This document shows, in pieces, positions 12,677-23,000 of a stretch of 64,000 nt of DNA (position 1 is the stretch's first letter; the number at the start of each line of letters is the position of its first letter). Source of the stretch: Asterias amurensis (lineage: Eukaryota > Echinodermata > Asteroidea > Forcipulatida > Asteriidae); assembly GCF_032118995.1 (NCBI RefSeq), contig NC_092660.1, positions 18,462,501 through 18,526,500 on the forward strand, in the 5' to 3' direction. Under the pieces are notes generated by a model that saw only the letters and a program-made list of their open reading frames with translations, had not been told where the DNA came from and did no database searches. The translations under genes and the position numbers were made by a program.

Positions 12677-14127
12677 TTAGATAGACGGTGAGGGCGGAAA
12701 CGGCACATTGGACGTATGCCGACAGAGCAACTTATTCCACGTGCGCTTGGCAGCCATTTGAATCTGGCGGTACTTTGCTGCGTATATGAACGGGTTTACA
12801 CACATGTTGCCCATCAGTAGGCATGTGGTCACGCTCTGCCCGATGTTTTGGTGGTAGGAGATCCCAACGCTGTATATGATGTACTCGATCTCTACTGGCG
12901 TCCAACAGATTACGTACGTGGCGAAGACTAGGCAGAGGGTCTTGGTGACGTTGCGCCGGGCCTTGACGAGCATGAGTTGGGTGGGGCCGCTGCGGCATCG
13001 CACCCCTTCGGTTATGAAACTGCTTCCTGAGAGAAAAATACCAAACCAAATTAATTTGTCAGTATTGTTCGGGACTATGCCTACTGATGACGGTGCTTAC
13101 TTTCATAAACGTTTTAGATGGAATTTTATTTTGTCTAATTATAAATTTACAAATGCTGCCATCGTACAATATTTCAAATGTGTAAAAATATGTTTATAGA
13201 AATGTACAGTAACTCATTTTGAAAACAACTTTAAGAAGCTGCAGTGCTTTGTAATTGTTTTGAATAAGTAATCAATTGGGTTTGGGGGTCTTTTTTATCT
13301 TTTGTGTTGAGTTTGTAAGGTGAATTACCTCGTCTTTTACTGGGAGTCATCGTGGTGGTGGAACATCGGCGCCTTCGCTCGCCATATTTGGCAAGTTTCT
13401 TGAGTCTAGCGATAATGCGGACGTAAGCGAAAGACATGATTGAGAGTGGGATGAGGTATTCCACAAGTAGCGTCAGGCCACCGAAGACATTCTGCAGGGC
13501 ATCACTGGGGAACTCCTGGTAGCACTGACCCTGGTCACCCTTTGAGATGACCATCCAGTACGATTGATAGGTCAAACCGATCAGCCACGCCAAGAGCATG
13601 GTCAGCTTTGCCTTGCGTCTGGTGAAGTGGTTAAGTCGGAAGATGGGATGGAGCACCGAGATGTAACGCTCTATGGTCACGAGTACGAGGTTGATGGTAG
13701 AGATGTGGAGCAGAGACCAGAACAACGCCTTGGAGTACCACACCTTGCATGAGAGGTCCTCTACCCAACCACCGACTGAAAGGAGAGGGCGCCACCGATC
13801 AAGCTGCAGGGCGGCAAACATCATCGAGCTGACGAAGTCGATGACAGACTGGTGGAAGATGTAAAGGCTCGTCAGGGTGCGAGTTAGATTCCAGTTTAGA
13901 CAGAAGAGTATAATTATCAGACCGTTGCCAAGGAGGCCTAGACCGGCTATCATGAGGCTGATTGCGAAGGCGGCTGTTTCGACGGCGTTGTTGGACTTTG
14001 AACCAATCGCTAGGCTGAAGTTGGAGGCATCCGTCGTCGTCATGGCTTCATGATAAACAGAAGTTTCGTCACTGAGTTCGAAACTGAGCAGTAGCCATAG
14101 AAAGATCCAAATGCACACGGTCGCCAT
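12677..14127 (-). CDS. Orphan class A (rhodopsin-like) GPCR, two exons, 382 aa
   Basis: This is a seven-transmembrane receptor of the plasma membrane; its ligand is unknown to me. The exons are 14127-13329 and 13026-12677. The first ends in phase 1 at a GTAATT donor, and the second follows a TTTCTCTCAG acceptor, so the 302-bp intron falls in the third cytoplasmic loop. A hydrophobic N-terminus (residues 4-16) could be a signal peptide, and NFSL at residue 36 is a possible glycosylation site. Visible family marks are the TM1 GN (67-68), the TM2 Asp (97), the TM3 disulfide Cys (127), ERY (153-155) in place of DRY, a Cys in extracellular loop 2 (QCYQ), CWTP in TM6 and NPFIY in TM7. The start is the first in-frame ATG and precedes the hydrophobic segment. 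The short tail ends soon after KYRQIQ. Similar orphan receptors are abundant in echinoderms and amphioxus. I cannot assign it to a peptide or amine subfamily. Confidence 0.88.
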
Positions 14128-14504
14128 TATCTACGAGAAATTGGAAAAAAACGTACATGGGAATCATTATGGCGTCTTTGTTTTTCTATGGCGGGGTAGA
14201 TTGGGGAATATTTGGGAGGAATTAGCCTTTAATGATACAGCCATGGAACATGACACACAAAGTATGGGAACGACATTTGGCTTTAAGGCCATTAGCAGTT
14301 CTTCATTCGTAGTAGTTAATAACCAGGGCAGTGCTTTTCAGAACTAGAAACGAGTCTCCCGAATTCCGAATTTTACTTTGCGGCAGTAGATAACAAGACA
14401 GGTTCACAAAAGAACAAATCTATACAGCAAAGTACTCACAATATACTCAGGTGTTAACACACACCATGGAGCTACCATACACACAATGCCCCAAATCTCA
14501 TACA

Positions 14505-14537
14505 GACGAAAAAAGACGCATTGCGTCTTTTTTCGTC
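14505..14537. repeat. Perfect 16-bp-arm palindrome
   Basis: GACGAAAAAAGACGCA is followed after one T by its exact reverse complement. The second arm is then partly repeated (GCGTCTTTTTTCC). Confidence 0.9.
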
Positions 14538-14856
14538 AACAAAGCGTCTTTTTTCCTAAAATGAGTCTCCTTTTTTTCGAATGTGCTAAGTCGCAAGACC
14601 TGGGCCCAATTTCATAAAGCTATTAAGCTGGAAACGAAAACAAATTTTAAAAAAAATGGCTGTGGTACCAGTCACATCAATGGTAAATTGTTATGGTGCT
14701 CTGGCTGGTAACCTATTTTTGCTGAGCAAGCGTTTTTATGAAATTGGACCATGACAAATCACTAAAAGTGCAGACTAACACTTTCAATCCCTTTTAGTCC
14801 AGCGAACTGTAAATAATATAAAGAATTATTACCTCCCAAATAACGTTATTGGAGCC

Positions 14857-15213
14857 TTAAAGACAGTGGACACTATTGGTAATTAGAAGACCAGTCTTCA
14901 CGGTTGGTGTATCTCAGCATGTGCTCAAAATAACAAACCTGTGAAAATTTGAGTTCAATCGGTCAACGAAATTGCGAGATAATAATGAAAGAAAAAAAAC
15001 CCTGGCACACAAAGTTTGTGCTTTCTGATGCTTGATTCGAGACCTCAAATTCTAAACTTGATGTCTCTAAATTAAGTTCGTGGAAAATGACTTCTTTCTC
15101 GAAAACTGCATCATTGTAGAGGGAGCCGTTTCTTACAATGTTTTATATTATCAACATCTCCCCATTACTTTTAATCAGGGGAGGTTTTATGATGGTTATT
15201 ATTTTGACATGGC
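14857..15213. mobile_element. Family-1 MITE, GAGACCTC subfamily, 3' end worn
   Basis: It starts CTTAAAGACAGTGGACAC and contains the CGAGACCTCAAATTC centre. The terminal repeat at the right is not recognisable. Confidence 0.7.
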
Positions 15214-15794
15214 TTGACATGGCTTGATACAACTTACAACATTGATTATGACTTACATGTATCCTTTTGCATTTGGGCTAGAAAATTCCTCCACCAATAA
15301 CTCGATTCTCGGGTTAGATATATATCACACAGTAACTGGAGAGCAAATACGGAGATGTAACTCAAGAATTCACGTTGTTTTGGTGCAGCAAACGCAAGTT
15401 TAACTCTAAATCGTAGATACATGACACCTTGGCCATGCCCTATGTCGCAACAACTAAATTGTCTGGGCACTGTTTTCATCAAAACAAAATTGAAGATGAG
15501 CGCTCTTTCGATGGCTGACCAATCACGTTCTGCGTAAGTGACGTAATCCCTAATGATGTCATTATCTCTTTTAACAGTGCCTATTGTCTGCGTTGAACCC
15601 TACACCAGCGAGGACAAGATAAAAGATGCACCAACCTAACAGAGAATCATTGTCTATGGACAGCTCCCGGAGATTTCTTCGTAAGAACAGGTGATGTACT
15701 TTTCACATGGTTCTTGTAAACAGATTATCTAAGCACGGGAGGGCGGGTAATACAATTGTTGTTGTTGTTGCTGTTGTTTTTTAACAGGGAAATT

Positions 15795-16102
15795 CTTAAA
15801 GGCACTGAACACCTTTGATAATTGTCAAAATACCAATATTCTCACTTGGTGTATCCCAACATAATGCATCACATATCAAATCTGTGAAAGTTTTGACTCA
15901 ACTTGTCATCGAAGTTGCAAGAGAATAATGAAAGAAAAGAAAAACCCTTTTTGCAAAAATTTATTTGCTTTCAGCTGCCCCCAGGCTTGAAGTCTTTTAA
16001 TATTTTTAAGAGAGAAATTACCTCTTTCTCAAAGACTATGTTACTTCAGAGGGAGCAGCCGTTCCTCACAATGTTTTATACTAACAACAGCTCTCTTTAA
16101 TT
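15795..16102. mobile_element. Family-1 MITE, right end truncated
   Basis: It starts CTTAAAGGCACTGAACACC and is colinear with other copies to ACAACAGCTCTC, where it stops. Confidence 0.75.
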
Positions 16103-16375
16103 TTTTTTTCTCACGTAGTTCTGGTAAACAGATTAACCAAAAACGGGGGGTTGGGGGTATACAATTTGGTTTTCGGAAGAAGGACATTCTAAACAAACAA
16201 CACAACTTCTTGATAAACTTGTTACAAATGAGTTATGTTATTATATGTTTGTAATTTTTCATTGAAACAGCGAAAACGGCCGTGAATTTTTTGGCAGTGA
16301 TTTCGTGCACTTTCGTTTACATTACGCTTATTTCTATTGCTGCAATTAAAATAAGCAACAGTACTAGATGAACAT

Positions 16376-16376
<1 letters not shown>

Positions 16377-16407
<31 letters not shown>
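16377..16407 (+). repeat. Poly-T tract of about 31 bases
   Basis: An uninterrupted T run in the intergenic region between the GPCR and PRPF38A. Confidence 0.85.
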
Positions 16408-16411
<4 letters not shown>

Positions 16412-16880
16412 CAACTCAACCAACCTGATACAAAACTAGTAAAGTTATTAGTATTTGTTTGTATTGATTACAACAAAAACGGTCGTGATTTTGTTTGGGC
16501 GGTGTTTATTAGCATGGTCATTTACATTGTGTTTATTTCTATTGTAAACAATAGTCTTTAGAATAATTAGTGGTGCGCGATGAAAAGCAATGACGCTTGA
16601 AGTGTTTCCATCATTAAATGAGAAAGGGGAAAACGTTGTATTACTTTAGGCCTAAGAATAATCGAGTACAAAAATGAAATAAAACATGTATTGACCTAAT
16701 GCACCTAACGCCAACGCAAATGACAAACCTGGTTAGGTCATTAAAAACAAAAACACAACTAAATCAATCCGATGCTTGAACGCTTAAATGAACGGCTTGA
16801 TCCACACACAGCAGTAGCTGCTTATTTGGACCCCGCCATTAAATTTTAAAGGTTTCACAAAGAGATAAGACTAGTCTTAA

Positions 16881-17249
16881 AGGGAAGGTACACGTTCGGT
16901 AATTACTCAAAACAAATATTAACTTAAAAACTGACTTGGTAACGAGCATTGGAGAGCTGTTGGTAGTATAAAACATTGTGGGGAACGACTCCCTCTGAAG
17001 TAACGTAGTTTTTGAAAAGGAGGTTAATTTTCACTAAAGTAATAAAAGACTTCTAGCTAGAAGTCTTTTATTCCTATCTGAAAGCACACAAATTCGTCCA
17101 AAAAGGTTAGTTTTTTCGTTCATCATTTTCTCCCAACTCCGATGACCAATTGAGTTCCAATTTTCACAGGTTTGTTTATTTATGCACATGTTGAGATACA
17201 TTAAGTGAGAACACTGGTCTTTGGCAATTACCAATAGTGTACCTTCCCT
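16881..17249. mobile_element. Family-1 MITE variant with TTAA duplication and altered ends
   Basis: Termini AGGGAAGGTACAC and GTGTACCTTCCCT are exact inverse partners. TTAA lies at 16877-16880 and 17250-17253. The interior is typical of the family. Confidence 0.85.
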
Positions 17250-17356
17250 TTAAATTTCGAGTGAGATAAGACTAGTCTTATATCGAGTTAGGACGAGTTA
17301 CTCGTCCTAACTTAGGACTAGCCTCAAATTTGTCATATCTCCTATAGGACTAGTCA

Positions 17357-17691
17357 TATTAGTATTCTCACTTGGTGTATCCCAACATGAGCATAAAATA
17401 AAAATCTGTGAAAATTTTGAGTCAATTGGTCATCGCAGTTGCAAGAAAATAATGCAAGAAAAACACCCTTGTTTTACAACTTGAGTGTATTTTCAGATGC
17501 CTAATCAGGCATGAAGTCTTTTATTATTTGAGTGAGAAGTTTCCCCTTTCTCAAAACTATGTTACTTAAGAGAGAGAGAGCCATTCCTCACAATGTTCTA
17601 TGCTACCAACAGCTCTCCATTGCGCATTACCAAGCAAGTTTTTTGGTTAATTATTTTAAGTGATTACTGATAGTGTCTATTGCTTTTAAAA
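17357..17691. mobile_element. Family-1 MITE, reverse orientation, left end missing
   Basis: It begins inside the element at TATTCTCACTTGGTGTATCC and ends TAGTGTCTATTGCTTTTA. Confidence 0.75.
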
Positions 17692-17694
17692 ACA

Positions 17695-18075
17695 TTAAAG
17701 GCAGGGGACACTATTGGTAATTGTCAAAGACTAGCCTTCACAGTTAGTGTATCTCAACATATGCATAAAATAAACCTGTGAAAATTTGAGCTCAATCGGT
17801 CATCGAACTTGCGAGATAATAATGAGAGAAAAAAAAACACCCTTGTCACAACAAGTTGTGTGCTTTTAGATGGTTGATTTCGAGACCTCAAGTTCTAAAT
17901 CTGAGGTCTCGAAATCAAATTCATGGAAATTACTTCTCGAAAACTATGGCACTTCAGAGGGAGCCGTTTCTCACAATGTTTTATACCATCAACCTCTCCC
18001 CATTACTCGTCACCAAGTAAGGTTTTATGCTAATAATTATTTTGAGTAATTACCAATAGTGTCCACTGCCGTTAA
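17695..18075. mobile_element. Family-1 MITE, full length, GAGACCTC subfamily
   Basis: It runs from TTAAAGGCAGGGGACACTAT to AATAGTGTCCACTGCCGTTA. Its centre is an inverted GAGACCTC / GAGGTCTC hairpin. It directly follows the preceding copy. Confidence 0.85.
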
Positions 18076-18358
18076 GCCTCCCATGAGAAATACTCTGCTA
18101 GGGTAGAAACGACGACAGGCCATAAACTATTTTGTTGCAAAAAAAAAAAGGGTACAACAGCAAATTAGATTTGTCCGTCTGCCATTCTCTTTTGAACCAA
18201 AATGTAGGCCGCGCTAATTAAACTGTCAAGTTTATTGCCATTTTATATAAAGCCCACGGCCAGCTGGAGCTCTGAGGTGCTTTGGGAAGAATTGTTTACA
18301 GTCAGATTGTCTAATTGAGCCAGCCATCCCTGACTGGGTTTGTTTGTGCCAAGAGAAC

Positions 18359-18885
18359 ATTAAAGGCACTGGACACTATTTGTAACTACTCAAAATAATT
18401 GTCAGCATAAAAACTTACTTTGTAACAAGCAATGGAGCGTTGTTGATAGTGTAAAACATTGTGGGAAACGGCTCCCTCTGAAGTAACGAAGTTTTTTTTG
18501 TAAAGGGTAATTTCACACTTCAGGCCTGAAGCCTTTTATTGTGCATCTGAAAGCACACACATTTGTGCAACAAGGGTGTTTTTTATTACACTATTCTCTT
18601 GCAACTTCGATATGACCAACTGAGGCAAAAATTTCACAGATTTGTTATTTTATACATATGTTAAGATACACCAAGTGAGAACTTGTCCTTGAAAATTTTA
18701 CCAAAGGAATATGAAGAACCACTAACCAGACACCATGTTAAAGGTGTCCATGCTCAGAGCAATGTGATTTCCAGCAACATTCCTTCTTTTTTTCTTTCTT
18801 TTTTTTGCAACTTCGATAATCAATCGAGTCAAAACAAAATTCACAGGTTTGTATATGTTGGGATACACCAAGTGAGAGTACTGGC
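18359..18885. mobile_element. Family-1 MITE plus adjoining fragment
   Basis: 18359-18707 is a nearly full copy (TTAAAGGCACTGGACACTAT to TTTTACCAAAGG). Around 18735-18885 a second piece resumes with AAGGTGTCCATGC and TTGCAACTTCGATAATC, ending GGGATACACCAAGTGAG. Confidence 0.7.
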
Positions 18886-19246
18886 AGTGTATCAATATTT
18901 TTCTAGAGATCGTGTGCACGAAGGCCCCATGAGCAATAGAAACGAAACACTAGTAGTGGGTCTGGAACATCAAAACAGCCAGTGGCAAGTGTTGGAAAGA
19001 GTACACGATGAGGGGACAGATATGGGAAAATGGGTTTGTTTTTGTTCCTACAGGGTTGGTGAGAAACAACTCTCGAATGTTCTTTTTTTATAAGCGGGAA
19101 GATAGACTAAGTGGGGGCCTCTTATTTTGAGGGGGTAGGTTTTAAAATTTGTCATGGGGAGGGGGGGGGGTGGGCTGGCTCTGACAAAGGTGGGAGTTGG
19201 GGTGTTCTTGGTGTGTTTTAGTATTGATTAGAGTGTGTTTAACCCA

Positions 19247-19814
19247 GGTCCAGTTTCATAAAGCTGTTAAGCAGAAAATACTGCTGAGTAAATTTCTGTA
19301 AAACGGTCAAATTGATAGGGTGGGCCAAGCAAAATAGTAATGTGATTTCAGACAAGAAAACTAAAAATCTGTGACATTTTTATTCAAGTCAAAACCCATT
19401 ATCACAGTCAACCAAATCTAAACAATATTAAATCTTTACATACAATTATCATCTGGATCCAAATCAGTGTGCTGCTTAAGAAACAAAAAGTAGCTAAGCC
19501 CAACAACATTATGCTTACCAGAATACGGTCACAAGCCAAAATACTATGTCACATGTACAATAACATGTTTTGACTGGTATCCTGCTTTACTTGCTTAGCA
19601 AACAAAGTTTTTAGTAAATTTAAGACTTGATGTACATACAGTGCCCAATTTCATTGAGCTGCTTAAGGACAACAAAATCATGCATACCAGAATAAGGTTA
19701 CCGGCCAAAATTACCATGTCACTTTTACAATCTGTGACAGGTATCCTGCTAATGTTTGCTGAGCAGAAAATATTTAAGCAGTATTTTTGCTAAGCAGCTC
19801 TAGAAAATTGGGCC
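19247..19814. repeat. GCCCAATTTCAT repeats downstream of PRPF38A
   Basis: GTCCAGTTTCATAAAGCTGT, CCCAATTTCATTGAGCTGCT and the inverse GCTCTAGAAAATTGGGCC bound segments with TGGTATCCTGCT and AAGCAGAAAATA. The family is a dispersed inverted-repeat element; others are at 4971-5255, 14601-14752, 36289-36475 and 52735-52930. Confidence 0.6.
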
Positions 19815-20096
19815 TAGGTGTATAACCTAGTATAAGGCATTGGGGTACAAGTGTGTACACTGCTTGAGAAAAAAATCCAAATTTTTCCTCAGAAATGTAA
19901 TTTAGCCCTCCCTATTATTCTAAGACTTTCCACCTCCTGTAGTAACACCATGTACATGTGTAGGATATAAAAGTTGCATGGTGCAGATACAACCTAGTAA
20001 GATTTGCCATTACACCAAGTATGTACACTGCTTGAGAAAAGTTCCCACATATTTTTCATTAGAAATGTAATTTAGCCCTCCCTATTCTTCCACCTC

Positions 20097-23000
20097 CTAC
20101 TTAAGTGGCCCCATTCCTAGACTAGCTCTTAGTTCATTCATCGCGGCGATCTCCCCAGCTTCTGTCTTGGGTCCTCCGCTGCGTTTGCCCTCGTCTTTGT
20201 CACGTTCGGAGCCTCGTTCTGAGCGGCTGTGGCGGCTGCTGGACTTGTGGGACTTTTCCTTCCTGAAAGTCAAACGCGAAAAGGCCATTAGAATCCTCCT
20301 ACATACAGATGATGCTCGGCTAGCATTGGGTACATGAGTTTGTACAGCTGGTATTATGTGGAAACTAAATGGCTTGTGTACTGTGGACACAGTCTCCTGT
20401 GCTGTGGAGCAACAGACTGCCACAAAGTTCCATACCTTCTAAGCTAGCACTGGGGGCAGGCAGGTATGCTTCGTTTTTGAAAGGGCACCAAGGCATTTTC
20501 TCCCTGGTAAAGGGCCCCTATAAGGAAATTGTAAATTTCTACTGGATAATTTTAATCAATCGCCTTTGTTGTTTCAGTGAAGTATCAGGCCTGTTTGTAT
20601 TCTGTGGACACAGTCTCCCGTGGAGCAACAGACTGTTCCACAGTACCATACATTCTAGGCTAGCATTGGGTACATGGTGTCTTCTTCAGTTTACACACTT
20701 GGTATTATGTGGAAACCCCATGGCTTGTGTACTGTGGTCTTGGTCTCCACAGTCTCCAGTGGTATTTTGTGGAAGGAGCCAGTTGGAGCCAGTCTACCAA
20801 TAGTAATGCAGTTAATGTGCAAATCTGTGAAAACTTTGTTCACATTGAATTGTTTCTCAGATTTAAATGTTTCGGTGAGGATAGATTATTCAAACCATAG
20901 GGCCTATTACTTCAAAAGGAAACCTTTCTCAAAATAGTTGATACCATCAATAGCTGCAGCGCTTCTCACCAAGTAAGTTTTTTATGGTCATTAAAATTGG
21001 AATATTTATTGTATGATTATACCTTTGAGCAAACTAATTTTCTTAATGACCATCTTTTTCCATCATAGTTTATTCCAGATGAGGATTCTTTTCGGTTTCA
21101 CACAAGATATCGAACGAGCTTACCTATGATCCTCCGGTGATTTCGACCGATGCCGATGAGTTCTGCTCCTGTCGTCATCACGATGTCTGTGAGCGGGGGA
21201 TCGTGACCGATGGCGTCTCTCCCGAGACCTGCTGCGATTTCTACGCGGGCTCCGTCTGCGCTCTCTACGCGGTGATGGACTTCTCTTACGAGGTGAGCGA
21301 CTTCGTCTAAAAAGTACAAAAACAAATTCGTTTGTGTAATTTGTATTGACTTATCATTTAATATCATAGTTTTGTAGCCAGCACCTGGATCGGTGTCACC
21401 GTTCGAGAAGTTTAATCGATCTTTTTAATTGAAACACAATCGTAAGACTTATCTCTTCATTCTCTGAAATACCTTTAAAGGCACTGGACACTATTAGTAA
21501 TTACTCAAAATAATTGTTAGCATAAAAACTTACATGATAACAAGCAAGTATTAGTACAATGATATCCAGGAAATCTGTTGCGAAAAAACAATTATTACCT
21601 TCTGGGTGGAGATCGACTACGACTTCTTCGCCGTTTTGGTGAGGGGCTTCGGTGTCTGCCACTTCGGCTTCTCTCTGGGGATCGGCGTACTTCCTACACA
21701 GAAAAACAAACATACAAACAGATGCAACTGAATGAATAGTCAAACATCAGGCCACAAGCTGAAATTCAGACAAAGGTAATGGATTTCATGCTTGAAATCG
21801 ACCTTTGACCCGTATACAAGTGTTCTCCACCTTTGTCATTTTCGAAAAACATACCAGGATTTAAGAGCAACTGAATGAAAAGTCTGTGTTGCCATGTAGA
21901 GCACTAAGCTAAATCAATCACAAGAACCATTGCTGCCCTCACAGGTACCCATTTACCCCTGGGTGATGAAAAGCTTAATTAAATGTTTGGCTCTAAGACA
22001 CTAGTGTCATGATTACATGGGTGTTTGGCCGATTCACGGTGAACGCAAACCACATATTCACCTACGCTTTTTCTAAAAGATGCTTCACGGATGCACATTA
22101 GTATAATAATAATAATTAATAATGGCTTCTTATATAGCGCTCAGGTCCGTCACGCAGTGACCCTCATGGCGCTCAAACATTATTAATCCTGGTCACTAGG
22201 CCTTAAATCATTCCTTAAACCATCTCAGCTCCCTGGGGAGTATACAGCCTTGTGCAACAAATGCGCTACTCGGCTAAATCAATCACAATAACCATCTCTG
22301 CCCTCACAGGTACCCATTTACCCCTCGGTGGAGAGAAGCAATTATAGTAAAGTGTCTTGCTCAGGGACACAAGTATCACGACCGGATTCAAACCCACACT
22401 CAGCTGAACAGAATCACCAGAGCTTGAATTCGGTGCTCTTATCCGCTCCGCCACGACACCCCCAGTATAACACTATGCTCATGGTAGGATTAGTAACTGC
22501 TGTGTGCATGCATCAGTGACCTCCTTGAAGATGAAGATGATTGTTACCTGTGCCTCCATCTCCTCATCACTGGATGATTCTGCCTCATCAAGATCATCAT
22601 CGAGAGCACTGACCTACAAGATACGTATAAACATGAAAATATATCAAGAGTTGTATTTTATCATTCAAATTTGATTAATTTATTCCCCCTTCCCTCTTAC
22701 CCTTTAAAGGTTTTTGTAGATCAAGTTTTTTGGCCATGACATGAATCCCTACTCACTGTGAATGAAGATCTATTTTGTATAATTTACCTGTAGAAGTTTT
22801 AGCGTCAATAGTAGTTAAGTTTTTGAGAAGAAAAAAAAGGTGAAAATCACAGAGCAATGTTTTTAGGAGAGAAAGCATAAGTCCGTTGTACATAAGTAGG
22901 ATTTGATAAGATATAGAAGAGATAAGATATAGAAGAGTTTGCGGTAACACCATGTAATGATCTCTAAATGAGTTGAGGTGGTTCTGAAAAGAACTGTTGG

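Larger units (their letters stand above)
14128..20096. other. Intergenic between GPCR and PRPF38A
   Basis: The first kilobase should hold the GPCR 5' UTR. A CCAAT box (15519-15523) and TGACGTAA (15539-15546) near 15.5 kb could belong to a promoter, but nothing ties them to the GPCR. The rest is dominated by at least six family-1 MITE copies and other repeats. Confidence 0.5.

Noticed and set aside
12732-13049. Alternative frame across GPCR exon 2
   Set aside because: It overlaps the frame carrying CWTP and NPFIY and shows no receptor signature itself.
13231-13328. Continuation of the GPCR frame past the exon 1 donor
   Set aside because: The read-through residues have no receptor features. 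The spliced model restores TM6 and TM7 in frame.
18683-19093. 136-aa open frame on the plus strand
   Set aside because: Its first half is family-1 MITE sequence and no domain is visible.
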